The notes under the pieces are model-generated. The model did not search any database. It had not been told where the DNA came from and was given only the letters and a program-made list of their open reading frames with translations. A stretch of DNA of 64,000 nt from G965229605 sp965229605 (GTDB lineage Bacteria > Pseudomonadota > Alphaproteobacteria > CBDDJK01), in assembly GCA_965229605.1 (NCBI GenBank), contig OZ245892.1, positions 2,480,001 through 2,544,000 on the forward strand, written 5' to 3'. Of the stretch, positions 51,697 through 62,000 are shown one piece after another. How positions within the stretch are numbered: the stretch's first letter is position 1; each line of letters opens with the position of its first letter. The position numbers and the translations under genes were made by a program.

Positions 51697-52107
51697 TTAA
51701 AATCCGCCTAAAGCCAGAATAACCCGCCAGGCATCCGGCTCAACCGGCTGGACAGATAGACGCGACTGGCGGATCAAGGCCATATCTGATAGGGCCGGGT
51801 TGGCTTTGATCGTTGATAAATGCACCGGTTGTGGAAAAGACGATATGGCTTTTACCCAGACCTGACCAAAGCGACCACTTTCATCGGTGGGGTCCGGTTC
51901 ATAGAGTCGGATCACTTCAACGATGCCGACAATCTGCTTTTCCTTGACCGAATGGTAGAAGAAACATTGGTCTCCCAGCTGCATCTGCTTCATAAAATTG
52001 GAAGCCTGATAATTGCGCACCCCGTCCCAGTGGGTGCCTTCTTCTCCAACATCCAGCTGGTCCTGCCAGGACCAGGTGCCGGGCTCTGATTTCATCAGCC
52101 AATACAT
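51697..52107 (-). CDS. EVE-domain protein
   Basis: The 136-residue protein has the EVE fold pattern: the opening YWLMKSEPGTWSW, the HWDGVRNYQASNFMK region and the KQIVGIVEVIRLYEPDP strand. EVE domains resemble PUA and YTH domains and can bind modified nucleotides. It is the first gene of a two-gene pair by its position after DUF2937 (20 bp). The role in this cell is unknown. Confidence 0.9.
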   Translation of the reverse strand: MYWLMKSEPGTWSWQDQLDVGEEGTHWDGVRNYQASNFMKQMQLGDQCFFYHSVKEKQIVGIVEVIRLYEPDPTDESGRFGQVWVKAISSFPQPVHLSTIKANPALSDMALIRQSRLSVQPVEPDAWRVILALGGF

Positions 52108-52127
52108 CTTTTTATTCTTTCACAAGG

Positions 52128-52718
52128 TCAGGCTTTTTTATTTGCATTGGTTTCTTCGTGATAGGATTCGGCCAGTTTGATCAGTTCGCTTTCGGTATTA
52201 TCTTCATCGTGGTCCAGTGCTTCTTCGGGGCGCAGTGCCACATCGCGGGAGCGAAAGAGCTTCGGGGTCTGCAAGAGCAGAAAACCAATAGCAATCCCGA
52301 CAATAACATAGCCAGCACCAGTCACTGACATTATAAAGCCGAGTTTATAGCGGTTGATTGCGTCACCCATTAGCTGCCCGTCAAGATGGAGCATCAGCAA
52401 AAGCATGCTATCGGATGAATTGGATTCGTCAAAGGCAATCTGGGAGTTTTGCAGAAACTGGTGGTAGGAAAGCTGAGCCAGATGTTCTTGCCCCAGAGCC
52501 TGATCATTGGGGCGGTTACTTTCAAGCAGTTCTGTGACGTAATCGAATCGCGAGATATTCGATTCTTCGGCTTTTTCATCAAGTGCCTCAATCGCTTGCT
52601 GGATTGTGACCAGGCCCGCATCGACACTTTGCTGATAATAATGGGTGAAGACCGGGATCTGGGTGAATATACCGGTGAAAACAGCTATAAATGTCCAGCG
52701 CAGGATTGTTTTAAGCAA
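52128..52718 (-). CDS. DUF2937-family membrane protein
   Basis: The 196-residue protein has an N-terminal helix (FIAVFTGIFTQIPVFTHYYQQ), a coiled-coil-like stretch to about residue 110 and a second membrane helix near 130-150 (GFIMSVTGAGYVIVGIAIGFLLL). This is the DUF2937 arrangement, of unknown function. It lies 20 bp upstream of the EVE gene on the same strand. Confidence 0.7.
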   Translation of the reverse strand: MLKTILRWTFIAVFTGIFTQIPVFTHYYQQSVDAGLVTIQQAIEALDEKAEESNISRFDYVTELLESNRPNDQALGQEHLAQLSYHQFLQNSQIAFDESNSSDSMLLLMLHLDGQLMGDAINRYKLGFIMSVTGAGYVIVGIAIGFLLLQTPKLFRSRDVALRPEEALDHDEDNTESELIKLAESYHEETNANKKA

Positions 52719-52870
52719 AATTCCCTCCTGTAAGAAATTTTTTCTTTGCGATCAGAGCCCTGTTTATATCGGATCTCCCTAGCATTTTGTTGCTTTAGTT
52801 CACGCCGTTCTGGCTGTGTTATTTTTGTAACATATCAGAAATGCCGTGATTTTGAAACAATTTTTGCTTT

Positions 52871-53737
52871 TTAGGTCAAAAACGCATTGCCCCAGATGAT
52901 GAGAGCCATCCCTAGCACGAGCCGATAAAGGACGAACGGCCAGAATCCAGAGTGCTGTAGCCAGCGGATTAAAAGTCCCATTGCCAGAAAAGCGATGAGG
53001 GCTGCCAGCAGGGCTGCCAGAAGATAGTCGGTTATGGCAAGAGGGAGCGCATTTATGGCTCCCACCCCTGTGCCAGAAAACTGTTTGCTTATTCCCAGAG
53101 TGAGGGCGCCACCAATGGTTGGAATGGCGAGGAGAAAGGAAAAGCGCATGGCTGCTGCCCGGTCGATTGACAGGAAGCGAGCGGCGGTAACGGTAATGCC
53201 AGAGCGGCTGACCCCTGGAATAATGGCAAGCATTTGCCACAGGCCGATCCATAAGGCGTGTTGCCAGGTTAATTCATCAAGCGATTTTTGTGTTTTTGAT
53301 TGGCGATTGCCATACAAGTCTGCGATCCCGAGCAACAGGCCAAAGCCAAGGGTTGTCGTCCCGATCAAGACCGGATTGCGGGCCATGCTGGCAACCCAGT
53401 TATGCAGGATAAAGCCTGCAATCACCACTGGCAGGGTTGCAAGGATCAGCAAAAAAGCCATTTTTTCGCCGTTATCGGGGATAGAGGATAGAGCATCCCG
53501 CCCAAAGATGCGCCTCCAAAAACTGGAAACTCCACGTATCATACTTACACATTCACGGCGGCAATAGACCAGCACCGCCAGCAATGTGCCGCCATGCACG
53601 GCAATATCAAAGGCCAGCCCCTGATCGGGCCAGCCAAAAACCGGGGCCACCAAAGCCAGATGGCCAGACGAACTGATCGGCAGAAATTCGCTCAGACCTT
53701 GGAGGAGCGCAAGAAAGGCAAGATGGAAGAAATCCAT
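52871..53737 (-). CDS. uppP: Undecaprenyl-diphosphatase UppP (BacA)
   Basis: The 288-residue protein has the multi-helix UppP plan with LPISSSGHLALV near residue 20 and the second active-site motif PGVSRSGITVTAARFLSIDR near 174. It recycles the lipid carrier for cell-wall and glycan synthesis. It ends about 150 bp before the DUF2937 start. The terminator upstream (53781-53820) closes the TRAP binding-protein gene. Confidence 0.95.
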   Translation of the reverse strand: MDFFHLAFLALLQGLSEFLPISSSGHLALVAPVFGWPDQGLAFDIAVHGGTLLAVLVYCRRECVSMIRGVSSFWRRIFGRDALSSIPDNGEKMAFLLILATLPVVIAGFILHNWVASMARNPVLIGTTTLGFGLLLGIADLYGNRQSKTQKSLDELTWQHALWIGLWQMLAIIPGVSRSGITVTAARFLSIDRAAAMRFSFLLAIPTIGGALTLGISKQFSGTGVGAINALPLAITDYLLAALLAALIAFLAMGLLIRWLQHSGFWPFVLYRLVLGMALIIWGNAFLT

Positions 53738-53780
53738 GCGCTTACGCCTTTAATCCGGGTAACGTGCCTGAACGATATAA

Positions 53781-53820
53781 AAAAGGGATGAAACAGGCTT
53801 GACCCTGCTCCATCCCTTTT
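53781..53820. terminator. Bidirectional rho-independent terminator
   Basis: The stem AAAAGGGATG/CATCCCTTTT with an inner AACAGG/CCTGCT-type extension and a CTTGAC loop is followed by T runs on both strands. On the minus strand it ends the TRAP binding-protein gene ahead of uppP. Confidence 0.85.
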
Positions 53821-53871
53821 ATTTTTATATGGACACTATTCACATGATCACGATGTGAACAGGCAAAACAC

Positions 53872-55041
53872 CTAGAATTTCACCAGAGCTCGCTTGGTCA
53901 TATAGGCCCCGTCAGAAAGCGCGGTCCAGCCGATGACCTTGCGGCGGAATTCGATGAAATTATCGAAGATTCTTTTGCCGATATCATCTTCGGCAGCAGT
54001 TTCTTCCATAACTTCTTTGGATTTTTCACCAAAGGCACGGAAGATATCATCGCTGAACTGGCGCAACTGAACACCATGTTCATTGATCAATGTATCCAGC
54101 GCATCAGCATTTTTGGCGTTATATTCGGCAAGCAGCCGGTTATTTTCGTCATTTGCACAGGCTTTGATCAAAGCCTGATCAGAGGCCGAGAACGAATCCC
54201 AGACCGCCTTGTTAAAGCCGACCGACAAGGTTGATCCTGGCTCATGGAAGCCCGGATAATAATAGTATTTGGTGACTTTATAGAAGCCGAAAGCCAGGTC
54301 ATTCCACGGTCCGACCCACTCGGTTGCGTCGATTGCCCCCGATTGCAGGGAGGGGAAGATTTCCCCGCCGGGCAGCGCAACGGCAGAGGCCCCAAGTCGG
54401 CGCAGGACTTCACCGCCCAGGCCGGGCATACGCATCTTGAGGCCTTTCAAGTCTTCAACCGAGTTGATTTCTTTATTGAACCAGCCGCCCATCTGAACGC
54501 TGGTATTGCCGCACGGCAGACCTTTGATGTTGAAGCCTGCGGCGAGTTCATCCCATAATTCCTGTCCGCCGCCATGATGAAGCCAGGCATCATTTTCATT
54601 GGCTGTAAGCCCGAACGGCACGGCGGTATAGAAGTTAAAGGCCTTGTTCTTGCCTTGCCAGTAATATTCGGCCGCATGATAGAGGTCGGCTGTCCCCTTG
54701 GAGACCGCATCAAAACTTTCAAACGGCGGCACCAGTTCCCCGGCGGCATAAAGTTTGATCGTCAAACGTCCATCGCTTGCGCTGGTGACCAGATCGGCGA
54801 AACGCTGTGCGCCGGTTCCCAACCCGGGGAAGTTTTTCGGCCAGGTGGTGACCAGTTTCAGCTCGCGTTTGCCAGAGGCAACAGCCGGAGCTTCAACCGC
54901 AGCTTCTTCTTCTTTTTTCTCGCAGGCAGCAAGAGCCAGGGCCCCAACCCCGGCGGCGGCCCCGCCCAGTATAAATTTACGGCGTTCCAGGGTTTTTCCC
55001 TCGTTTTTTTCTGTTACTTTTTCTTCTTTTTTTTCCATCAC
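53872..55041 (-). CDS. TRAP-transporter substrate-binding protein (orphan)
   Basis: The 389-residue protein has a Tat-like ERRKFILGG segment and an ALAAC lipobox at about residue 40. The mature DctP-family fold then begins KLVTTWPKNFPGLGTG, and residues near GLKMRMPGLGGEVLRRLGA form the usual ligand site arginine region. It resembles the 2-oxoacid-binding group (TakP-like). No DctQ or DctM membrane subunit is nearby. The start has a good ribosome-binding site (GGGAGAAAG). Confidence 0.85.
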   Translation of the reverse strand: MMEKKEEKVTEKNEGKTLERRKFILGGAAAGVGALALAACEKKEEEAAVEAPAVASGKRELKLVTTWPKNFPGLGTGAQRFADLVTSASDGRLTIKLYAAGELVPPFESFDAVSKGTADLYHAAEYYWQGKNKAFNFYTAVPFGLTANENDAWLHHGGGQELWDELAAGFNIKGLPCGNTSVQMGGWFNKEINSVEDLKGLKMRMPGLGGEVLRRLGASAVALPGGEIFPSLQSGAIDATEWVGPWNDLAFGFYKVTKYYYYPGFHEPGSTLSVGFNKAVWDSFSASDQALIKACANDENNRLLAEYNAKNADALDTLINEHGVQLRQFSDDIFRAFGEKSKEVMEETAAEDDIGKRIFDNFIEFRRKVIGWTALSDGAYMTKRALVKF

Positions 55042-55164
55042 TTTCTCCCTTTTATATATAGTGCGATTTTAACTTTATGTCCGGTTTGTTTAACTGCCTA
55101 TTCCCATGCCATGATCAGGCCGGGTCGTCAACAGGCCAGAAATTATATCCCGGGAAATTATATT

Positions 55165-56010
55165 TTAGGCCCGTCCGGTGACGGTATCGATCAGGTTGCG
55201 GACTTCATCGACGTGATCAAGATTGATCATGCCGACGGTATGATATCCTGCATCGACATGGTGGTTTTCGCCGGTGACGCCAGAGGCAAGGTCTGACAAG
55301 AGATAAAGACCGGCAGCCCCGACATCATCGATGGTGACGTTGCGTTGTAGAGGCGAATTGAGGGCATTCCAGCGCAGGATAGCGCGAAAATCGCCGATTC
55401 CGCTGGCAGCGAGGGTTTTGATTGGCCCGGCGGAGAGGGCATTGACTCGCACCCCTTCTGCGCCAAGATCGCTTGCCAGATAACGGACCGAGGCCTCAAG
55501 GGCGGCTTTTGCGACCCCCATGACGTTATAGTGTGGCATCACCCGCTCGGCCCCATAATAGGTCAGAGTCAAAGCGGCTGATCCCGGCTTCATCATCGGG
55601 CGGGCAAGGCGCATAATTTCGGTAAAGGAATAGCAGGAAATATCCATTGTGCGCAGGAAATTTGCTTTGCTGGTTGCGATATATTTGCCTTTCAACTCAT
55701 CCTTGTCGGAAAAAGCGACCGCATGCACCAGAAAATCAAGCTGCCCCCAGGTCTTTTCGATCTCGGTCATCATGCGGGTGATCTGGTCTTCTTCGGTGAC
55801 ATCGCAGTCAAATAAAAGGCTGGCGTCAAGCGTTTTAGCCAGCGGGATCACCCGTTTGCCAAGGGCTTCTCCCTGATAGGTGAAGGCCAGTTCTGCCCCG
55901 GCCTGACGCAAAGCCCGCGCCACGCCCCAGGCGATAGACCGGTCATTGGCAACACCCAGGACCAGGCCCTTTTTGCCTTTCATAAGCTGTGCGCTTTGAT
56001 TTTCTGTCAT
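55165..56010 (-). CDS. fabI: Enoyl-[acyl-carrier-protein] reductase FabI
   Basis: The 281-residue protein is a FabI: KGLVLGVANDRSIAWGVARAL at the start and the Tyr-x6-Lys site in YYGAERVMPHYNVMGVAKAALE. It catalyses the last reduction of each fatty-acid elongation round with NADH. It is transcribed toward the TRAP gene and starts about 80 bp after the ATP-grasp gene. Confidence 0.96.
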   Translation of the reverse strand: MTENQSAQLMKGKKGLVLGVANDRSIAWGVARALRQAGAELAFTYQGEALGKRVIPLAKTLDASLLFDCDVTEEDQITRMMTEIEKTWGQLDFLVHAVAFSDKDELKGKYIATSKANFLRTMDISCYSFTEIMRLARPMMKPGSAALTLTYYGAERVMPHYNVMGVAKAALEASVRYLASDLGAEGVRVNALSAGPIKTLAASGIGDFRAILRWNALNSPLQRNVTIDDVGAAGLYLLSDLASGVTGENHHVDAGYHTVGMINLDHVDEVRNLIDTVTGRA

Positions 56011-56090
56011 AAAAAGACCATTGTTTTTGATGGGTTCAATTTACCCAATTTAAAGGGATATGGGCGTTAAAGGCAAGTCTTTTCGTATTT

Positions 56091-57353
56091 TCAAACTGAT
56101 TGTGTGACCTGCAAATCCCGGATTGCGGTATGCGCCAGATTGATCGCCGCCTCCCGGTCCGGGCCGCAAGCAAGCACCGCCCCCATACGCGCGGTGTGAT
56201 TTTCCATCGGTTCAATCACATCGCCCGGCCCCCGGTGCAAGCGGCAAAATAGAATATCTGGATGACCCAGCAATCGGGCTTCGCCTTCAATTGAATCGAT
56301 CCGGCCGGGTTCGGCAAAAATATAGCGGATGGCCAGGCCGCGCGGGGAACGGCGCGGGGTCAAAGCCTCAAAGGATGCGGCTTTCTCTTTATCAAAACGC
56401 CCGCAGCACAGGCTTAAAACCGTGCCAATCAGATCAACCCCGAAAGCAAAGGGAATCTGGTCGGTCGCCAGATAGCCGCCAGATAGCCGCAAGGCCACTT
56501 CAATCACCGCTGGCCCGTCCGGCCCGACAACAATATCGCCTTTAACCGGGCCGGTCTCTTGCCCAAGAACGGCCCCGGCCTTTAGGGCCAGAAGCTCTGC
56601 TTGTTCCTGCACCGCTTCAGAAACCACTGGCGGATACTGACCACCATCTTCGATAATAAAAGGGTGAAACTGTTGCATTCGTTCATAATTGCGCTCGACA
56701 AGACCAATCGGAAAGGGCTTTTTATCAATCAACAACCCTTCGGTGGAAAGCTGCACGCCGGGGATAAATTGTTCAATCATCGCCCGACTGCTTGAAGAAT
56801 TGCCAAGCGCACGTTCCAGCGCGGCCTGGCGCATATCCGTGGAATCCGAAGCGGTTAAACGGCTGACTCCGCGCGCCCCCCGGCTATCCACCGGCTTGAC
56901 CACAATGGCGGGATAGCGGCGCAACCAGACATCAATCTCTGTGACCGAGGTCAAAGGCGCATAATCCGGCACCGGCAGCCCGGCCTTGACCAGCCGATCT
57001 TTCATCGCCAGCTTGTCCGATGACAAGGCTGCAGCTTGCGGGCTTACGCCCGGCAGGCCCAGCCCTTTTGCCAGATGGGCAAGCGTGCGCGGCGCATCGG
57101 TGCCGACTGATGTTACCCCGTCAATGCGTCCGCCTGCTTTCAAATAGGAACGGCAGCGTTTCAAACATTGCTTTTCGTCATAGATTGAAGCCAAAAGCGC
57201 GACATCTGCCATCAACATGCCGGGCGCATTGGTCCGTGTATCAAGCACAATCAGCCGATAGCCCAGTGCGCGGGCATGAAGCAGGGCAGGCACGGCTTCA
57301 AGGCTGCCGCCCACAAAAAGCACGGCGGGATGACTATCTCTATCCCCCATCAT
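56091..57353 (-). CDS. ATP-grasp-domain protein
   Basis: The 420-residue protein opens with a FVGGSLEAVPALLHARALG biotin-carboxylase-like N-domain. An ATP-grasp core follows from about residue 110 to 320, with YPAIVVKPVDSRGARGVSRL as the lysine loop and PAVIEVALRLSGGYLATDQ as the metal-binding end. It should join a carboxylate to an amine or thiol through an acyl-phosphate. Its start overlaps the SDR stop (TGATG), and an AEC carrier lies upstream of the SDR, so the three genes form one unit. Confidence 0.85.
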   Translation of the reverse strand: MMGDRDSHPAVLFVGGSLEAVPALLHARALGYRLIVLDTRTNAPGMLMADVALLASIYDEKQCLKRCRSYLKAGGRIDGVTSVGTDAPRTLAHLAKGLGLPGVSPQAAALSSDKLAMKDRLVKAGLPVPDYAPLTSVTEIDVWLRRYPAIVVKPVDSRGARGVSRLTASDSTDMRQAALERALGNSSSSRAMIEQFIPGVQLSTEGLLIDKKPFPIGLVERNYERMQQFHPFIIEDGGQYPPVVSEAVQEQAELLALKAGAVLGQETGPVKGDIVVGPDGPAVIEVALRLSGGYLATDQIPFAFGVDLIGTVLSLCCGRFDKEKAASFEALTPRRSPRGLAIRYIFAEPGRIDSIEGEARLLGHPDILFCRLHRGPGDVIEPMENHTARMGAVLACGPDREAAINLAHTAIRDLQVTQSV

Positions 57354-58087
57354 CAGCCGCCACCGCCGTCAAGATTGATGCATTGCCCGGTGACATAGCC
57401 CGCCTGGCGCGAGACCAGAAATTCAACCATGGCGGCAACATCTTGCGGGGTGCCAAGCCGACCGGCCGGGATCGCAGCCACACGCTTTGCGGCTTCCGGG
57501 CGGGAGAGTTCGTTGCGGCTCAAGTCGGTTTCAACCAGCCCGATAGCAATCGCATTGGCGGTGATTCCCTTTCCGGCATAAAGCCGCGATAGGGAGCGGG
57601 CGAGATTAATCTGCCCGGCTTTTGCGGCGGCATAGTGAGGCTGATAGACCCCGCCGGTTTGTGCGCCAACCGATGAAATATGGACAATCCGACCAAAGCC
57701 TGCCTCCAGCATTGGCGGGATCATTTCCTGAGCCAGAATAAAATTGCTTTTGAGATTAACCGCAAGCATCCGGTCCCAGTCCTGATCGGTCAATTCAAGA
57801 AAATCAACGGGCTGGGCAATTCCGGCATTATTGATCAGCCCCAGGGCCGGGGTCTTGAAATGTCTGTTGGCGGTGTGCAGGGCTTGTTTGACAGCTTGTC
57901 GGTCGGTGACATCAAAGCGCAGGGCCAGGCTGGTTTCGGGATATTGTTTGGCCAAAGCAAGGGCCCCGTCCTGGCTGTTCAGATAGCCGATAATGACCGG
58001 GTAGCCCGCTTGAAGCAACCGTTCGGCAATCGCCTGTCCGATGCCACGTCCGGCCCCGGTGACAAGCAAGGGGAAGTTTATGTCCAT
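57353..58087 (-). CDS. Short-chain dehydrogenase/reductase (FabG-like)
   Basis: The 244-residue protein has TGAGRGIGQAIAERL, NNAGIAQPVDF, the active-site SSVGAQTGGVYQPHYAAAKAG (Ser-Tyr-Lys) and a C-terminal GQCINLDGG. It starts at 58087 where its ATG overlaps the AEC stop (TGATG). It is FabG-like, but this pathway place suggests a dedicated substrate. Its stop is overlapped by the ATP-grasp start. Confidence 0.92.
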   Translation of the reverse strand: MDINFPLLVTGAGRGIGQAIAERLLQAGYPVIIGYLNSQDGALALAKQYPETSLALRFDVTDRQAVKQALHTANRHFKTPALGLINNAGIAQPVDFLELTDQDWDRMLAVNLKSNFILAQEMIPPMLEAGFGRIVHISSVGAQTGGVYQPHYAAAKAGQINLARSLSRLYAGKGITANAIAIGLVETDLSRNELSRPEAAKRVAAIPAGRLGTPQDVAAMVEFLVSRQAGYVTGQCINLDGGGG

Positions 58088-59031
58088 CACAAAATATACT
58101 CCATAAACCACAGGATAAGGCTGATAGAAAAGAGGCTGAGGACGGTTGACAGGAAGATGGCGGTTGTTGCGAAGTTTCGTCCTGCATCATATCGTTCTGC
58201 CATGATTGAGGCAATAATGCCGGAGGGCATACTTGCGGTCAGCACAGCTCCTTTGACCCAGAGGTCGGGCAGTTCAAAGAGGTAATAGGCGAATATAAAG
58301 ACGCAAGCTGGCATGACGAGGAGTTTAACGGCGATGAGGACGGCGTTTTGGGCGATTCGCCCGGCGATTCGGTATCGGGTGAGGGTTGCGCCGAGGGTGA
58401 AGAGAGCGACGGGGGCGACGGCGTCCTGCATGAGTTTGCAGAGGTGATCGACGGGGCCGGGGAGGGTGACGTCAAAGACATTGAGGGTGAGTCCGGTGAC
58501 GACTCCGATGATTGGCGGCGAGTGGAGGAGCGAGCGTGCGGTTGCGTTAAATCGCCCGAGCACATTGAGTCCGGGTTCTTGCTTGGCGATTTCGAGGAGG
58601 ACGGTCGACAGCGTAATAAAGCAGAGTCCGTGGATTGAGACGATGATGAAGTATGGCACACTGCCTTCATCGCCGTAGAGGGTAATGACGACGGCGAAAC
58701 CGATCAGGACGGTATTTCCGAAGCTGAATCCGAGTCCGGTTATGACGCTTCCGGCGAGGTCACGGTTGAAGGCGAGTTTTCCGATGAGCAGGCCGAGGGT
58801 AAAGATGGAGATCATTGGCACATAGTAGGAGACGAGCAGCCGCCAGCTTTCGCCAAGCGACAGATCGGCGATGGAGAGGTTACGCATCAGCGTGAGCGGG
58901 ATTGCGATTTCGAGGGCAAAGCGGGTGAGTCCGACCTGTGCGGATTCGCTGAGGCCAAAGCGTTTGGCGGCGATATAGCCGATGGCGACCAGCATCAGGA
59001 TAGGCGTCAGGGTTTCAAGGACCAGAATCAT
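58087..59031 (-). CDS. AEC (auxin-efflux carrier)-family transporter
   Basis: The 314-residue protein has about ten membrane helices with the family-typical central break and FSFGNTVLIGFAVVITLYGDEG and MPSGIIASIMAERYD segments. The family exports carboxylates, including malonate, or other organic anions. It opens a tightly coupled operon with an SDR and an ATP-grasp enzyme. The AEC-SDR-ATP-grasp trio may export a product made by the other two. Confidence 0.88.
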   Translation of the reverse strand: MILVLETLTPILMLVAIGYIAAKRFGLSESAQVGLTRFALEIAIPLTLMRNLSIADLSLGESWRLLVSYYVPMISIFTLGLLIGKLAFNRDLAGSVITGLGFSFGNTVLIGFAVVITLYGDEGSVPYFIIVSIHGLCFITLSTVLLEIAKQEPGLNVLGRFNATARSLLHSPPIIGVVTGLTLNVFDVTLPGPVDHLCKLMQDAVAPVALFTLGATLTRYRIAGRIAQNAVLIAVKLLVMPACVFIFAYYLFELPDLWVKGAVLTASMPSGIIASIMAERYDAGRNFATTAIFLSTVLSLFSISLILWFMEYIL

Positions 59032-59070
59032 TATGTGTCTTTAGTGTTTTTATGTCTTTTGGGGGGATTT

Positions 59071-62000
59071 TTAGAACATATCATCAATCGCACGGGTATT
59101 TTCAGAAGTTTCCAGAAAATCACTTGTTAAGCGAATGGCTTCAGCAATACCGACCCGCATCGGTGACACGCCTTCGGGAAACGCCGACATCAGGCGCGAC
59201 GGAAAGCGTCGGTCGAGCATAACAAAGACGCCGCTGTCCTGTTCGGTGCGGATCAGGCGACCAAAGGCCTGGCGCAGTTTTCCTTTTGTCATTTCATCAT
59301 CAAACCCGTTGCTGCTGCCAAACACATCCTTGAAGTGATCACGCCGGGCGCGGTGAAGAATGGTTGGACGCGGCCAGGGGGTCTTGTCAAACATCAAAAG
59401 CCGCAGGCTGCGCCCTGGCACATCAATCCCGTCCCGCACGGCATCGGTTCCAAATAAACAGGCATCGGTTTCGGCCCGGAAAATATCAATCAGGCTGGTT
59501 GTGCTCATCTTGTCAATATGCTGGGCATAAAGCGGCAGTCCTTCGGATTCAAGCGCGCCAGCAATCCGCCCATGGACGGCGCGTAAACGTCCAATCGCCG
59601 TAAAAAGCCCCAATGCGCCGCCGCCAGCCGCTATCGTCAGTTTCAGCATGGCCCGGGCCAGCACATCAATATCCTGCGGGTCAAGATCATTGACCAGAAG
59701 CACCCGCGTCATTTTTCCATAAGCAAAAGGCGAGACCACCTGCACCCGCAAGGCCGGATCGGATTGATGGCGGGTGCCGGTCAGGGCTTCGGCCATCGCC
59801 CAGTTCCGTGTGTCAGGCGAATTCGACTCCTTTATATCCGCCGCGCTGGTTAATGTTGCAGACGTAATCAGGGCCCCGTGCGCCGCATCGTAAAAAACCC
59901 GGGCAAAAGGCCGGGACGGGTCCAGCCAGTGCCGCGAAATCCCGACATCCTGCGCCCGCCCGCCTTGCCGGTTGAGCATATACCAGTCAATAAAGTCAGA
60001 ATCAGGCCCCGAAATAGACTCAGAGTCCTCCTTGATCGCGTGCAGCAGCCCGGCCCAGGCCTGCACCGGACCCACCACCCGTTGTTCAAGGATACGACAA
60101 GTCTGTTCCAGCCGGAATCGCTGATCGGTTTCAAGAATATCCATCGCCTCGACCAGGACCTGATTGAATTGCGCCAGCAGACGCGCCGCATATCTTTCCA
60201 TATCCACCAACACCTGAATCGATTGATCAAGCGCAGGCAAAAGGGCTGGTTCCGGGGCAATCGTCAGTTCCAGGTCAAACCCGCCTTCGCGCTCCCGCGG
60301 GGCGGCACGTTTCATCACCAGCCGGAAAATCTGGTGCAAAAGCTCTTCAACCGGGCCTATGCAAGCTGAAGAAAGCTGTAGCGAAGGTTGCAAGGCATTT
60401 TGTAAAGGGTTTTCACCCGACTTATCTTCATCCATATTCTTGTCTGTTTCCAGATCAAAAATACGCCGCCGCCAGTCCTGATCCGGCAGCTGACTGGCTG
60501 CCCGGGCCAGCCCCGCCAGATCCTCGCGCAAAGACAATGGTTTTTTCCCGGACCCTTCCTTATTATCTGGTGACTCTTGCCAGACCTCGGCAATCGCCAT
60601 GCCTTCTTCCAGCCGTTCGGCAAGGCCTTTTGCCCGGCCTGACCGGCTCTGTTCATTGCCGCGAATATACCGGCGCAGCCATTCGGTCTCTTGCCCGCAA
60701 AAACGAATCGAAAAGGCCGAATCTGCCGCCTCAAACAGATGATGCCCCTCGTCAAAAACAAAACGGGCACTATCAAAAAACTCCGGCTGGGTCTGGCGCA
60801 TCACCAGCGCATGATTGGCGATCACCAGATCCGCCCGTATGGAGGCCCGTTTGGTCCGCTCAATAAAACACCGCCGATAATGCGGGCAGGCCGAATAAAT
60901 ACACTCACCGCGCTTGTCATGAAGCTGGTAAAGCCGCTTTGCCCCCAATAATTCACCAAGCCAGCCCGGAAAATCCCCCCCGGTCAGATCACCGCTTGTC
61001 GTTGCCGATAAAAAACGGGCAATCAGGCCAAGACCCGCCGTGCCTTCTGGCAAAAACCCGATACCTGCCACCAGTTCTTCATAATTCAGCAGGCATAGGT
61101 AATTCTCGCGGCCCTTGCGCACAACCACCCGCTCGGCCCGCAACTGCGGGTCGGGATAAATGCGATTGAGTTCATCCTCAATCTGTTGCTGCAAATTGCG
61201 GGTAAAGGTTGAAATCCACACCGGCCCCTTGTTCTTGACCGCCCAGGACAGCGCCGGGGCGATATAACCCAGCGTCTTTCCCGTCCCGGTTCCGGCTTCT
61301 GCCAGCACAAGATTGGCCCCGTCTTCGGATTTTCGCGGCTGAAAGGCTTCGGTGACTGCTTCGGCATAATCGGCCTGTCCGGGACGGCTGCTAAACCCGG
61401 CCTGGTTAAGCACCATATCAAGGGCCGATCTTGCCTCCCCCCCGGTGACCGGCTGATCGCTTGGCGACAGCGGCGGGGCGCGTTCCGCCCATTCAGGCAA
61501 TCCCTGCCAGACTTCCAGCCCCGAGCGGAAGAACGATGGTGTATTTTGCGTGCTATTGTCTGATTCCTGCGCATCAGAACCATCTGCAAAACCTGTAGCT
61601 TCGCGCAGAACTTTGGCCCAGGGCCAATTCGCCGCCTGCATCGCTTCAATCAGCGCGAAAAGCTGATGACGTTTGCTGTCATTGGCACTGGCGACTTCTG
61701 CCTTGAAATCATCGATCAGGGCCTGCGCCGAATGAAACAGGCTTGCTGCCGCCAGATCGCTTGAAGAACCAGCAGCGATTGCTTTTTTGCCAGAGGGAGC
61801 CACTGCTTCAGCCACCCCGGCCGGGGTGGGCAGGCAAAAGCTGGCCGGACGAACAAAAGCAAATAATTCCAAAAGATCATAGCCTGCCAGCGGCCCGCTT
61901 ACCCCAAGCCGCGCCGCAACCGATAGCCCATGGCAAAAAAGCAGGTTGGGCGATTGCGCCTTCGCTTTCTTGCGGGCTTCTTCTAATGGCAGGTGGGCGG

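Noticed and set aside
53872..55041. A complete TRAP transport operon
   Set aside because: No membrane subunits flank the binding-protein gene.
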